Of a stretch of DNA of 64,000 nucleotides, positions 25,393-35,194 are shown piece after piece. This DNA comes from Allorhodoferax sp032337135. GTDB lineage: Bacteria > Pseudomonadota > Gammaproteobacteria > Burkholderiales > Burkholderiaceae_C. The notes below the pieces were generated by a model. That model searched no databases and was not told where the DNA came from. It worked only from the letters and a program-made list of their open reading frames with translations. The DNA is taken from assembly GCF_032337135.1 (NCBI RefSeq), contig NZ_JAVXZZ010000001.1:1426001-1490000 (forward strand), in the 5' to 3' direction. Each line of letters starts with the position of its first letter. Position 1 is the stretch's first letter. A program made the translations under genes and the position numbers.

Positions 25393-26628
25393 ATGACCTT
25401 AAGCGTTTACCTCGATAGCAGCGACTATTCTGTACTCTCTGATCCTGGCAGAGCAAGTCGAGAAGCACCTGGTGTTCTTGAGAAGCTTCAACGCCTTAGG
25501 GATGACGGACTGGTGGAGTTCTTCTTCTCTGCAGCACACCTGACGGAAATGGCTCCACTACAACCGAGCTATGCAGACGCAGCAATTAGACGCGGCAATG
25601 TATTGGTGGAACTGTGCGGAGGCAACTGCATGGTTCATCAGGAAACACTTTTTCGCGCAGAGGTAAGCACCGCGCTTGGTCTTACTGCCTCAGTGTCAAA
25701 CCCGACAGATCGCAACGGCAGATGGTTTCAAGACAATATTGCGGAAATGTCTCCTGTCACTGCAGTAAGCCATCTTCGATCTCTTCAAGACTCCATCGCG
25801 GAACTACTCCCTGAAGCCTCACGAGCACAGAGAAGGCAAGTTCAGCGGAAGCTTTCGAAAGGTGGGAAGCTGCGTCCTGCAATCCACAACTCCATTGTTC
25901 GCGATGCCAAAGAGGTCGACCTTAACGAAATCCTTGCGCTTTATCCAATGACTCAGGATGCAGCGCGCGTGTTGGCGCGATACGTTGCCGGAGACGCCAG
26001 CGCTGAGCATGCAACTGCAGCGTTTGAATCTTGTCTTCGGGATCCTAGATGGATGATGCAGTGGTTTGAAAAGCATCATGGCAAACTGACACCCTTCGTT
26101 GCATGGGCTCGTGGCCCAGCTGCACAGGTAACGAGCAAAGTGATTGAGATGGCGCAACTCATCGAAAATGCGCGTGAAAATCCATATCTCAGTGAGGAGC
26201 TTCTCAACTCCATATACGGACCTGCAGCATGGGCGGAGCTGCAGGAAAAAATGCTTGTCAACATCGCCAATAAGTTTGGCGAGGGGATAAAAGCAAACAC
26301 TAGGCTAGACATTGATTCGATTGATAATTCCTGTCCGGGACTTTCGGCGGCAATCCGCTCATTGCACTCTGCCTGGTACTCGATAACTTTTGAGAAGCAA
26401 CGCAAGCCGAAAGAGAGCGATTTTGTAGATGCCCTGCATACGGCCTATGCTCCATATGTGGATGTGTTTAGAGCAGATGGGTTCATGGCAAATTACGTCA
26501 CTAAACAGGTCGCTCAGTTCGGCACTACGGTCGTATCGAAGCTCTCATCTCTCCCGAATATCCTCCAAAATCGCTGTGCACCAGTGGCTAACAAGGCCCA
26601 AGTCGACTGTACCTCGGCGCCCCTATGA
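25393..26628 (+). CDS. PIN-like protein of unknown function
   Basis: From ATG 25393 (GGAG at 25380-25383) the protein has 411 residues; in-frame starts at 25342 and 25369 are less well placed. It opens LSVYLDSSDYSVLSDP, with the early Asp of PIN-like nucleases, and near the C-terminus has KESDFVDALHTAYAPYVDVFRADG, where paired Asp residues could complete a metal site. The middle is helical. It follows the OLD-type ATPase gene and overlaps the next gene by ATGA. An RNase-type effector role is plausible but inferred from the two acidic motifs alone. Confidence 0.6.
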   Translation: MTLSVYLDSSDYSVLSDPGRASREAPGVLEKLQRLRDDGLVEFFFSAAHLTEMAPLQPSYADAAIRRGNVLVELCGGNCMVHQETLFRAEVSTALGLTASVSNPTDRNGRWFQDNIAEMSPVTAVSHLRSLQDSIAELLPEASRAQRRQVQRKLSKGGKLRPAIHNSIVRDAKEVDLNEILALYPMTQDAARVLARYVAGDASAEHATAAFESCLRDPRWMMQWFEKHHGKLTPFVAWARGPAAQVTSKVIEMAQLIENARENPYLSEELLNSIYGPAAWAELQEKMLVNIANKFGEGIKANTRLDIDSIDNSCPGLSAAIRSLHSAWYSITFEKQRKPKESDFVDALHTAYAPYVDVFRADGFMANYVTKQVAQFGTTVVSKLSSLPNILQNRCAPVANKAQVDCTSAPL

Positions 26629-27287
26629 TGGTCTTCATGGATGCCGCACTCGATCAACTATTGGTTCAAACTGAAGCTCTTCACAAAGCTGCTATAGGAC
26701 ACGCTAAAGTTCTACGGCCGCTTGGCGATTTGCGTACTATGGTCGCGTTTCAAGCTGGCTGCCTGGCACTAGAGCATTCTCGTTCTGTGCAGATTCTTAT
26801 TGCGGATGGGCGCCTCCCTTCCGCCTTTGCGTTGTTTCGCCCTCAATTTGAAAGCCTTGTTCGAGGTATCTGGCTGCTACACGCAGCAAGCGACAACTGG
26901 ATTCAAAAGTTCGGCCAGCCCTTGACAACCGACAGTGCCAAACGGGCCAACGAAGGGCCGGGTTTCGCAGAAATGCTCAAAGAGCTCAAAGCAAGTCCGT
27001 CATCACCCTCAAATATCGTCGAGCAACTGCACGAGTACAAAGAAGCGACATGGAAGCCACTAAACAGCTATACGCATGGTGGAATTCATCCGTTGACTCG
27101 AAATTGGACTGGCTACCCACCTCAACTGACCTACGCTGCTGTGCGCAACGCAAACGCAGTGCTGGCACTCACCTTGCAATTGCTGTCCATTCTTACCGGA
27201 GACCCGCGCAATATGGAGCCTGTCCATCGTATGCATGTGGAGTTTGCCGATTGCTTCAACGTGTTGCCCCCAAAAACGGAGCAATAG
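26625..27287 (+). CDS. Unknown 220-residue helical protein (DUF6988-like)
   Basis: The start overlaps the stop of the PIN-like gene, implying coupled translation. The sequence is helical, with LPSAFALFRPQFESLVRGIWLLHA near residues 63-87 and SYTHGGIHPLTRNWTGY near 145-162. The pattern of an Arg-Glu helix and an H-x-G-x-H block recalls small proteins annotated DUF6988 or similar. No catalytic assignment is possible. Confidence 0.6.
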   Translation: MMVFMDAALDQLLVQTEALHKAAIGHAKVLRPLGDLRTMVAFQAGCLALEHSRSVQILIADGRLPSAFALFRPQFESLVRGIWLLHAASDNWIQKFGQPLTTDSAKRANEGPGFAEMLKELKASPSSPSNIVEQLHEYKEATWKPLNSYTHGGIHPLTRNWTGYPPQLTYAAVRNANAVLALTLQLLSILTGDPRNMEPVHRMHVEFADCFNVLPPKTEQ

Positions 27288-27316
27288 CGACGCCTTACCG
27301 AAAGCACAAGTCCCAA

Positions 27317-28393
27317 ATGCCAAAACCTCCTCAATCTGGAATCACTACGCTCTCAGCATTAAATGCACAGCATCTTGATGCACTGCATAAATCCGGCGTT
27401 ACAGAGCGAGCCATTGAGCTGCTAGCAATCATCTCAACTGACTGGGTTCAGGGAGTGGGAGTCGCGGCCGCCGAGTTCCGTCGCGATCATCGTCGAGATG
27501 CCGTCGTTCTAAGGTCGCTGGAAGAACGGCGGTTTATTGCCGGCAACGGGGCGTTACCGTATGTGCCGGAGTTCAGCGCCTTCTGTGCAACTTTGGTTGC
27601 TAGGAAACGCATCGCTGTGTCTTTGTTCGGGGAAATGAAGCTAGTTATCAAAAGAGCTCTCGAATTGCTGCACAAAGAACCATTGCGCACTCAGGTACGT
27701 TTAGACGAATTCACGGCTCAATATCCACTTTCCCCACTAACCTTTCCCGCAGTGAAGCTGCTAGGAACCGCATCGCTTGGAATTTATCTGAGCTCTGACA
27801 ACGGTGTGAGTTTGATTCAGTTTTCCGAAGAGACGCTGAAAGGAAAGAAGCTTCTTGACTACATCAGCGGCTACCTGAGCATGATCACCCTGTCCGCCAA
27901 CGGCGAGCGCACTTCGTCGCAGCCGACGGGACGTGAGCTCAATACCTTTTCAATCGACAAACTGCAGCTTGTTGCGGACGCTCACGAAAAGGCAGACCGG
28001 GCGCTGTCACAGTGGAATAGAGCTCCCGACACTGCTATCTCTTCGGCCAAATCAGCGTTGGAGGCCACTCTCAAATTTATTGCGCACGCGGAAGGCTTAC
28101 CTATGTCCGGCGCCATCACGTTGCCACAACTCTTGACGCTTTGTAGACCGGTGTGCGGATTGGGCTCCGACCCATCCCACAAGATCGGTAGATCCGTTGC
28201 CAGTCTGTGTACCGAGATTGCCGAAGCACGCAATGTCCTGGGGGACTCACACGGGAAGTCTCCCGTCGCACCTGTTCCAACAAGATCCGAAGCAAGGTTC
28301 ATTGTTGGCGTGGCCTTGCATTTGTCAGATTGCTTGCTGGATCGCTATGACGCGCATCGCATGACGTCGGAAATACCGCGAAAGCTGAAATAG
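27317..28393 (+). CDS. Abortive infection family protein (Abi_C-type C-terminal domain)
   Basis: The 358-residue reading begins at ATG 27317, 29 bases after the preceding gene. The C-terminal third holds KSALEATLKFIAHAEGLP, then a block ending IAEARNVLGDSHGKSP, the typical core of the Abi_C domain found in abortive-infection proteins. The N-terminal 200 residues are unassigned. It closes a four-gene same-strand run (OLD ATPase, PIN-like, unknown, Abi_C), which suggests a composite anti-phage locus. The domain call is from remembered consensus. Confidence 0.72.
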   Translation: MPKPPQSGITTLSALNAQHLDALHKSGVTERAIELLAIISTDWVQGVGVAAAEFRRDHRRDAVVLRSLEERRFIAGNGALPYVPEFSAFCATLVARKRIAVSLFGEMKLVIKRALELLHKEPLRTQVRLDEFTAQYPLSPLTFPAVKLLGTASLGIYLSSDNGVSLIQFSEETLKGKKLLDYISGYLSMITLSANGERTSSQPTGRELNTFSIDKLQLVADAHEKADRALSQWNRAPDTAISSAKSALEATLKFIAHAEGLPMSGAITLPQLLTLCRPVCGLGSDPSHKIGRSVASLCTEIAEARNVLGDSHGKSPVAPVPTRSEARFIVGVALHLSDCLLDRYDAHRMTSEIPRKLK

Positions 28394-29092
28394 GAAGCTG
28401 CGAGTTCTAGCGCCTGTTTGACTTGCCAACCATACACGCAGGGGGGCACCAATGACTGCTCTCAGGCGCTGAGTCTGGTTGTCCGGATATCAGCTTTGGG
28501 TCGACTGTTGCGGGCCAAGTGTTGACGCTCACATGTGACTGCTTTCGAGCTGCGAATATCACTCCATCAAAGTTACTGCCTGGCTCATGAAAATTTCAGT
28601 TATAGGCTGAGCCATCGGTACTTGCGGCGCGACACCACCGTTCTTGACCGAAACCAGTCGCCCTTCTTTGAGCATGTTCTCGATTACGTAAAGCTCGTGC
28701 TTCAAACGGCGCTCGATCAGCACGGTCACTGTCCAATTTTGTCGACTTGCCCCTCATGGAAATCCCAAACCTGGAGGTTAACCATGGCGGCACAGGAAAG
28801 GAACTTGATACCCACATTCGTAAATAGAGTCATCTGCATACCCACCATGCCGTGCGCCCTCTACAGCACATGCTAATTAGCGCATCATGACTCGTCCCGG
28901 AAGGCCAACCAATTTGCAGGAAGCACTTTCATCACACGAAGCGTGTGTGTTGGCGCCGATTGAATCTCGACAACGTCATTTTCCGGTGGGCGGCAACAGC
29001 CTATGCAGGCTATAGAGAAGTGGTTCGAGCGTTATCCGCACTTACTCCAGAGGCGACCATATTGTCCCCTCGAATGCGACAAATATGCAGAT
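28394..29092. other. Spacer of about 700 bp between defence genes and the catabolic island
   Basis: No complete gene is evident. On the minus strand two tiny frames overlap: 28726-28839 (37 residues, MQMTLFTNVGIKFLSCAA start) and 28559-28729 (56 residues from GTG, containing IERRLKHELYVIENMLKEGR). Their amino-acid make-up looks protein-like, so they may be remnants or small genes, but I know no family. Confidence 0.35.
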
Positions 29093-29773
29093 TCATGCTT
29101 GGTTGGAACGAATACCATGCGCAAGAAATCCGATGAATATGTCGGCCACTTCATCACCTCGAAGATCGCCATCGATATGCAACCATTGGGACAGGGAATT
29201 GATGGCACCCATAAACCAGAAAACCGCCAACTTCACGTTGCACGGTGCAATCGATCCGTCCTGAACACCGCCCTCAAGCACTTTCCGCAACTCCAGATCG
29301 AACTTGCGTCGGCGCAGCGTGATTTTCTTTTGGTCCGCGGCAGACATCATCGAGACATCATGAAGAATCGCCGGGGCCCCCATTTCATTTGTTAACAATG
29401 AAATGTAATTCTTCATAAAGGCACTGATGCGCCCATACCCCGTGCTTTCGGAAGCGATCGCGTCATGCAAAACGCGATCCCCCAATTGCATGGCCAACTC
29501 GTGGCATTCGTAGACCAGCTCTTGCTTGTTCTTGAAATAGTAGTACAGGGCGGGCTTGGTGACATTGAGCGTTTTGGCGATTTCGTCGAGCGACACATTT
29601 TTGTAACCATGGCGGCCAAACGCGCGCGAAGCTTCTGCAATGACGGCTTGCTTCTTGAGCTGGTACTGCTCATCCGCTCCGCCCACGGCATTGTTCCATT
29701 TCGCGGCCTTGTTCGCGCGCTTGGCAAGCACGCGTGGCCGTGACTTGGGTTTTGCATCAATTTGCGTGCTCAT
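29093..29773 (-). CDS. TetR/AcrR family transcriptional regulator of the catabolic island
   Basis: From ATG 29773 (AAGGA upstream) the protein has 226 residues. A basic leader of about 35 residues precedes the TetR helix-turn-helix: VIAEASRAFGRHGYKNVSLD, then EIAKTLNVTKPALYYYFKNK. The C-terminal ligand domain resembles regulators of fatty-acid or acyl-CoA pathways. It is the last gene in the minus-strand run of catabolic genes, 99 bp after the acyl-CoA dehydrogenase gene, and is the obvious candidate to bind the TTTAC-N6-GTAAA operators at 40163-40180 and 41303-41320. An acyl-CoA ligand is inference. Confidence 0.88.
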   Translation of the reverse strand: MSTQIDAKPKSRPRVLAKRANKAAKWNNAVGGADEQYQLKKQAVIAEASRAFGRHGYKNVSLDEIAKTLNVTKPALYYYFKNKQELVYECHELAMQLGDRVLHDAIASESTGYGRISAFMKNYISLLTNEMGAPAILHDVSMMSAADQKKITLRRRKFDLELRKVLEGGVQDGSIAPCNVKLAVFWFMGAINSLSQWLHIDGDLRGDEVADIFIGFLAHGIRSNQA

Positions 29774-29872
29774 TAATATTCTATTCCTTGCGGGTATCCG
29801 CATCCCCATCAGGGTCATAATGATATATGACTGAGGGAGCGCTGACAGGGTGTCTACCCCTGCCCCGGTCCA

Positions 29873-31024
29873 TCAACCCGCCAGAATATTGCGAGCGATG
29901 ATCAACTTCTGGATGTGGCTCGTGCCTTCGTAGATCTTGGTCACGCGCACGTCCCGGTAGTAGCGCTCGACAGGGAAGTCGTTGACATACCCATACCCGC
30001 CATGCACCTGCAGTGCTGCAGAGCACACCTTCTCGGCCATTTCGCTGGCATAGAGTTTGGCCACGGCAGCCTCCTTGCCGGTTGGCAGACCCGCGTCCGT
30101 CAGGCGCGCGGCATACAGCATGTATTGGTGCGCCACCTCAACTTGCATCGTCATCTCCGCCAAATCGAAACTGACAGCCTGCAACTCGGTCAGGGGCTTG
30201 CCATACGCCTCTCGGTCCTTGGCGTACCGAATGGCAGCTTCTAGGGCCGCGCGGGCGATGCCGATCGCCAAAGCCGCAATGGCAATGCGGCCATCGGACA
30301 GCAGCGACAGCGCCTTGCCGTAACCACGTCCCTCTTCGCCGACCAAGTTCGCGACAGGCACGCGCATGTTGTCCAGCTGGATCTGGGCTGTATGGGCGGT
30401 GTGCTGGCCCAGCTTTCGCTCAATACGCAAGCACTGGTAACCCGGGTCCTTTGGATCGACAATCATCAGGCTGAAGCGATTGCGCGTACCGGGCTCACCA
30501 GTAGCGGCCACCAAGAGCGCAAAGCCCGCCTCGCTGCCATTGGATATCCACTGCTTGCTGCCATTGACCACATAGAAGTCCCCATCCCGCTTGGCAGTGG
30601 TCCGCAGTGCTGCGGTATCCGAACCTGCGTGCGGCTCGGACAACAAGAAGGCAGCAATGCTTTCGCCACTGGCCAGACCGGGTAGGTAGCGCGCCATCTG
30701 CGCTTCGCTTCCGAAGGTGCGCAGCACGTGCGCCGCTGAATTGTGGACATGCATCATGGTGGCAAAACCACCGTCGGCCGCCGCGAATTCTTCAATCGCC
30801 AGGCAATACTCCACGAACGAAAGCCCCGAGCCGCCATGAGCCTCTGGCGCGAGCATGCCCATAAAACCGACCTCGGCCACCGCCTTGATTTCGTCGTGCG
30901 GCCAGGCACCCGAACGATCACGCTCAGCAGCTGTGCTAGCCACCACCTCCGTTGCAACGCGCCGGGCAGATTCCCGAATAATGACCTCTTGTTCGCTCAG
31001 CAAAGCGTTAGAAACGATGCTCAT
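29873..31024 (-). CDS. Acyl-CoA dehydrogenase
   Basis: The 383-residue protein is a full-length FAD enzyme that introduces the alpha,beta double bond into an acyl-CoA. Visible motifs are FLLSEPHAGSD, KQWISNGSEAGF, DGRIAIAALAIGIARAALE and the C-terminal RVTKIYEGTSHIQKLIIARN, whose Glu is the catalytic base in the position of short-chain enzymes. It is downstream of the Liv-type ABC genes in one minus-strand run and would perform the first oxidation after CoA activation. Confidence 0.93.
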   Translation of the reverse strand: MSIVSNALLSEQEVIIRESARRVATEVVASTAAERDRSGAWPHDEIKAVAEVGFMGMLAPEAHGGSGLSFVEYCLAIEEFAAADGGFATMMHVHNSAAHVLRTFGSEAQMARYLPGLASGESIAAFLLSEPHAGSDTAALRTTAKRDGDFYVVNGSKQWISNGSEAGFALLVAATGEPGTRNRFSLMIVDPKDPGYQCLRIERKLGQHTAHTAQIQLDNMRVPVANLVGEEGRGYGKALSLLSDGRIAIAALAIGIARAALEAAIRYAKDREAYGKPLTELQAVSFDLAEMTMQVEVAHQYMLYAARLTDAGLPTGKEAAVAKLYASEMAEKVCSAALQVHGGYGYVNDFPVERYYRDVRVTKIYEGTSHIQKLIIARNILAG

Positions 31025-31067
31025 AAATACTTCCTTAAAAATTGGGATAACGAGTGACTGAATGCGC

Positions 31068-31856
31068 TCAGCCCAACCAGCGCTTGCGGCGGCGGTAATG
31101 TTTCATGTCGCGAAAGCTCTTCCGAGCCCCATCGACTGTCAGGCCGAGGTAGAACTCACGCACATCCTCATTTGTCTTGAGACTGCTGGAGGGCCCCTCC
31201 AGCACGATTCTTCCGCTCTCCATCACATACCCATAGTCGGCCAAATCAAGCGCGACGCGGGTGTTTTGCTCCACAATCAGCAAGGTCAATCCGCTGGCCT
31301 TGAGGTCACTCAACAAGCCATAGACCTCATCGACCATCAGCGGTGCCAGGCCGAGTGATGGCTCATCGATCATCATCAACCTAGGCCTGGCCATCAGGGC
31401 CCGGCCGATCACCAGCAATTGCTGCTCGCCGCCCGACAGGTAGCCTGCAGTGCGATGGCGCAAAGCCGCCAGACGCTGGATGCGGCCATACACCTCATCC
31501 AGCCTTTCCTTGCCGGCGCTGGCGTTACCCATGTGGCCCCCAACGACCAGGTTTTGCTCTACCGTCATGTGGCGCAGCACCTTACGTCCTTCCATGACGT
31601 GCACCAGTCCTTGGCGAACGACATCGACAGGGTTGGCGCCGGTGATGTCCGCGCCGTCAAACGCAATACTTCCCGCAGTGACACGACCATCTTCGGTCCT
31701 CACTAGGTTAGAGATGGCCTTGAGCGTGGTGCTTTTGCCGGCACCATTGGCGCCCAGCAGGGTTACGCACTGTCCCGTCGGCACTTTGGCGGTAATGCCT
31801 TTGACAGCGAGAATGACGTCACTGTAGAGGACTTCAACATTGTTCAGTTCAAGCAC
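31068..31856 (-). CDS. livF: Branched-chain-type ABC importer, ATP-binding subunit (LivF-like)
   Basis: The 262-residue protein carries Walker A GANGAGKS, the signature LSGGEQQLLVIGRALM and Walker B PRLMMIDEPSLGLAP, with the short LivF form and no C-terminal MetJ-like extension. A C-terminal tail rich in Arg and Lys (MKHYRRRKRW) is longer than usual. It couples ATP hydrolysis to uptake with LivG, LivH, LivM and the binding protein encoded upstream in the same operon. Confidence 0.93.
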   Translation of the reverse strand: MLELNNVEVLYSDVILAVKGITAKVPTGQCVTLLGANGAGKSTTLKAISNLVRTEDGRVTAGSIAFDGADITGANPVDVVRQGLVHVMEGRKVLRHMTVEQNLVVGGHMGNASAGKERLDEVYGRIQRLAALRHRTAGYLSGGEQQLLVIGRALMARPRLMMIDEPSLGLAPLMVDEVYGLLSDLKASGLTLLIVEQNTRVALDLADYGYVMESGRIVLEGPSSSLKTNEDVREFYLGLTVDGARKSFRDMKHYRRRKRWLG

Positions 31857-31915
31857 AGGTGGCTCCAGATGATGGGGTCTGGGTTCGGGCGATCCAAACC
31901 CAGACCGGTTTTAAA

Positions 31916-33169
31916 TTACCACTTGTTCAATACAGGAACCGGAACGTTTTGCTCGACAAGTTTGTACTTGCCCTTTTCTATGGTGCTGATATTGACTGCA
32001 AGGCCCTCTGTCGGGAACGGTGCTTCATTGCTGAATTTGATGTTAGGCAAGACTCCGAAGCTGCGCTCGGTCGTCATCGGCGTGGACAACAATGCAGCGC
32101 GGACCGCTTCGCCAGTCACGCCGCCAGCGCCCTTGACCTTAACGACCTGTTCTACGGCACGTGCTGCGATGATCGCCTGGCTCATGCCCATAATGCAGTT
32201 GGACGTGTACTCGGCTTGTACCTTGTATTGGGTGCGCAGTTTGTCGAAGAATGTTCGCGATGGCGTTGCATCCTCAGAGGGCATGGCCATGCCGTAGACC
32301 TCGTAGTTACCCTCCATCTGACTCAGGTCACCCAGCGCCTTGCCGGACGACTGCAAGCCGTTGTGGGCGCTCACCACGATAGGGATGTTGGACTTACCCA
32401 GACTCTGCAGGGCACGGCGTGTTGCCACGACCGATGCCGTGTTAGTGTAAACCTGCAACACCGTGGCGCCCTTGCGGACCAAGCGGTTGACCTGCTGGGT
32501 CAAGTCGGTCGGTTGAGCTTCGGTATAGATCGTTTCGACCACTTCGAGGATCTTGGGATTGTCCTTGGCAAACTTCTCGACGCCCTTGTGGATGTCCACG
32601 TAGGCGGGCGATACTTCCGATGAAATCACTCCCACTTTGAGGGGAGCCGATGAGCCGGATTTCTTCTGCATCCACGTATAGAACGCAGCCGCTTCGTGTG
32701 GATAGGTCGCACGGCCATTGAACGCCCAGTTGTCACTCTTCCACGCGAAGCCATAGCCCGCCGTGCCCAGTATCAGAGACACCTTGTCATTGGGCAGACG
32801 CTGCTGCAGCGCGTTAGTGTCAGCACCGCCCACTCCAAGTATGACCACCGGATTGAGTTCCGACTTGATGCCAGGCCACAGGCTGGCCACCTGTGCCACG
32901 TCGTAGCGGGTATCAAATTCTTTGATCCGCAGTGCCACACCAAGGGACTTACCTACCTCTTCGCTCCACCAGTCCAGCACCCCGCGACGGCAGCCGGTCA
33001 CGTCCTTCATGATGTTTGCATATGGGCCTGTAAAGTCTGCCAGGCCTGCCACGTTGTACGTAGTGACCTGCGCGTGTGCCGTACTACTAAGGCACAGCGC
33101 TGCAACCCCCAAGGAACCCCATCGCATCAGCTTTGGCAGGACCGTAAAATTTTGTTTCGTTGTTTTCAT
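31916..33169 (-). CDS. Periplasmic substrate-binding protein of a Liv-type ABC importer
   Basis: The ATG is at 33169 with GGAG just upstream. The 417-residue protein has a signal peptide ending in STAHAQ and a type I periplasmic-binding fold (YNVAGLADFTGPYANIMKDV). Residues such as DTRYDVAQVASLW and AHNGLQSSG shape a binding site unlike that of leucine-binding proteins, so the ligand is probably an organic acid handled by the neighbouring CoA ligases. It lies between livF and livM on the same strand. Confidence 0.9.
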   Translation of the reverse strand: MKTTKQNFTVLPKLMRWGSLGVAALCLSSTAHAQVTTYNVAGLADFTGPYANIMKDVTGCRRGVLDWWSEEVGKSLGVALRIKEFDTRYDVAQVASLWPGIKSELNPVVILGVGGADTNALQQRLPNDKVSLILGTAGYGFAWKSDNWAFNGRATYPHEAAAFYTWMQKKSGSSAPLKVGVISSEVSPAYVDIHKGVEKFAKDNPKILEVVETIYTEAQPTDLTQQVNRLVRKGATVLQVYTNTASVVATRRALQSLGKSNIPIVVSAHNGLQSSGKALGDLSQMEGNYEVYGMAMPSEDATPSRTFFDKLRTQYKVQAEYTSNCIMGMSQAIIAARAVEQVVKVKGAGGVTGEAVRAALLSTPMTTERSFGVLPNIKFSNEAPFPTEGLAVNISTIEKGKYKLVEQNVPVPVLNKW

Positions 33170-33254
33170 ATAAGTCTCCGTTGTAATAGCGCTTTGCGGT
33201 GAAACAGCCATCCTCTAGCGCACAGAATGGCTGCAGAGAAATAGGGATTGAGGA

Positions 33255-34313
33255 TCAGTAGGGGTAGGGCCACGTGCGGTAGGAACGCTTGATGATGTTC
33301 CAACGATGCATCAGACCGCGTGGTTCAAAAATCAGGAAGCCCGCAATAACTCCACCCAGGAAAATGTTCATAACAGCGAAGACGACGTCGCCGCTCAAGA
33401 ACGAAAAGTTCTCAACCAGTGACGGGCCCACAATAGTGATCGACTCCTGGACCGTGCGAATGACCACCACACCAATCAAGGCACCCGTCACCGATCCCAT
33501 ACCACCCACAATGATCATGGCAATGAACCAGATGGAATGGATGAGGGTGAACTGGTCAATCGCCACGAATCGGACATAGAAAGCCCAGAGACCACCACCG
33601 ATACCTGCATAGAAGGCCCCCAACAAAAAGGCCAGCACCTTGGTGCGCACAACGTTGATGCCCATCATTCCCGAGGCGACATCGTCATCGCGCACGGCAG
33701 CAAAAATCCGACCATGGCGGCTTCGCGCCACGCCGTAGGCCCCCGCAACCATGACACAGGCCACCACTAGGCACAGGTAGTAAATGCGCGTGTCTGTATT
33801 GAAGGCAAAGCCAAAGAACTCTGCCGCCTCCAAGGTGATGCCATTGGAGCCACCAAGCCAATTGGCAGGCAGGTTCAGTACAAAGAAGTGGAACAGGATC
33901 TGCGCCGCAATTGTTGTCAGGGCGAGATAGAAGCCCTTGATCCGCATAGCGGCCATGCCGAAGACCAGTCCAAACAAGGCTGCGCACAAGCCGCCAAGGG
34001 GCAGGGCCAGCCAGAAAGGTAGGTTGACCTTGGTGGCCAGTAACGCCGTGGCATACGCCCCAACCCCCATGAATGCAGCCTGCCCCAGATTAATCTGACC
34101 GGCCAACCCGGTATTGATCTGCAAGCCCATGACAACCACCGCCGTGATAAGCATGGAGGTCATGATCGCCACCCAGCGAATTTCGCTGTAAACGGGCAGT
34201 GCAAACAGCGCGATGAGGAACAAGCCCAGCGCCACCGCTTGGCTGCGCGTGCGAATCAGTGCTTGATCTTTGGCGAACGATGTCGCGAATACTCCTGCGG
34301 GATCCATACTCAT
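33255..34313 (-). CDS. livM: Liv-type ABC importer permease (LivM-like)
   Basis: The 352-residue integral membrane protein has about nine to ten hydrophobic helices. LQINTGLAGQINLGQAAFMG and LAFLLGAFYAGIGGGLWAFY, the latter in the EAA-loop region, are typical of LivM. The start overlaps the livH stop by 4 bp (ATGA), so translation is coupled. With LivH it forms the transmembrane channel for the import system. Confidence 0.92.
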   Translation of the reverse strand: MSMDPAGVFATSFAKDQALIRTRSQAVALGLFLIALFALPVYSEIRWVAIMTSMLITAVVVMGLQINTGLAGQINLGQAAFMGVGAYATALLATKVNLPFWLALPLGGLCAALFGLVFGMAAMRIKGFYLALTTIAAQILFHFFVLNLPANWLGGSNGITLEAAEFFGFAFNTDTRIYYLCLVVACVMVAGAYGVARSRHGRIFAAVRDDDVASGMMGINVVRTKVLAFLLGAFYAGIGGGLWAFYVRFVAIDQFTLIHSIWFIAMIIVGGMGSVTGALIGVVVIRTVQESITIVGPSLVENFSFLSGDVVFAVMNIFLGGVIAGFLIFEPRGLMHRWNIIKRSYRTWPYPY

Positions 34314-35194
34314 ACCCTCTCAATGGTTTTCCAGCCGAACATGCCGGTAGGACGTATCAACAACACCACCAACATGATGATGAATGGGAAGACCGAACCA
34401 AGTGCCCCGCCCACTAGCGGGTCGAGATACGCCGAGGCCAATGCCTGAATCACCCCCACCAGCAACCCGGCCAACAGCAGCCCCGCCAGGGACTCCAGAC
34501 CGGCCAGCAAGGCCACGGGCAATGCGGTCATACCGATATCGGAGCTCATCATGCTGATCGAACGACCACTCAAATGGACCATGGCCCCCAGAGTGGAAAG
34601 CACTGCCCCAAGAACCCAGGCAAAGGCAATGGAGCGCTGCACCGAAATGCCCATCGACATGGCCACTTGGTGGTCTTCGGCCACGGCCGTCATGGTCAAG
34701 CCGGCACGGGTCCGGTTGAAGAACCAGGAGAGACCGATCCCGATGACGATGGTTATGATTCCGCCGTAGAGCATCGACCGGGAAACGATGATGTCTCCGA
34801 GGATGATCGGCTCCAGCGGAAAGATGATCGGGAAGACGCGCACCTGTGGCCCGAAGAGCACCAGCACGATGCCACGGATCAAGATCAGCAGACCAATCGT
34901 CACCATGACCATCGAGAAGACGGACTCGCCGACCAGCCGGGCAAAGAATATCCGCTCGATCATTAAGCCGAACAGCGCCGAACTTGCAAACGCGATGGGC
35001 AAGCCGACCCACATCGGTAGCCCCATCTGAATGATGGTCCACCACACCATGTAGCCGCCAAAGACCACCAGTTCGCCTTGCGCAAAGTTGAAAACCTTGG
35101 AGGCGCGGTAGATCACCACAAACCCCATGGCGATCAACGCATACAAAAGCCCTGACAGGGCACCGTTTATCAGGTAGTTGAGAAAGTCGATCAT
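34310..35194 (-). CDS. livH: Liv-type ABC importer permease (LivH-like)
   Basis: The 294-residue permease opens MIDFLNYLINGALSGLLYAL, the standard LivH start. It has eight or so membrane helices and a cytoplasmic loop RAGLTMTAVAEDHQVAMSMG that contacts the ATPases. It overlaps the CoA-ligase gene upstream and livM downstream by 4 bp each, so livG, ligase, livH and livM form one tightly coupled translational unit. Confidence 0.93.
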   Translation of the reverse strand: MIDFLNYLINGALSGLLYALIAMGFVVIYRASKVFNFAQGELVVFGGYMVWWTIIQMGLPMWVGLPIAFASSALFGLMIERIFFARLVGESVFSMVMVTIGLLILIRGIVLVLFGPQVRVFPIIFPLEPIILGDIIVSRSMLYGGIITIVIGIGLSWFFNRTRAGLTMTAVAEDHQVAMSMGISVQRSIAFAWVLGAVLSTLGAMVHLSGRSISMMSSDIGMTALPVALLAGLESLAGLLLAGLLVGVIQALASAYLDPLVGGALGSVFPFIIMLVVLLIRPTGMFGWKTIERV

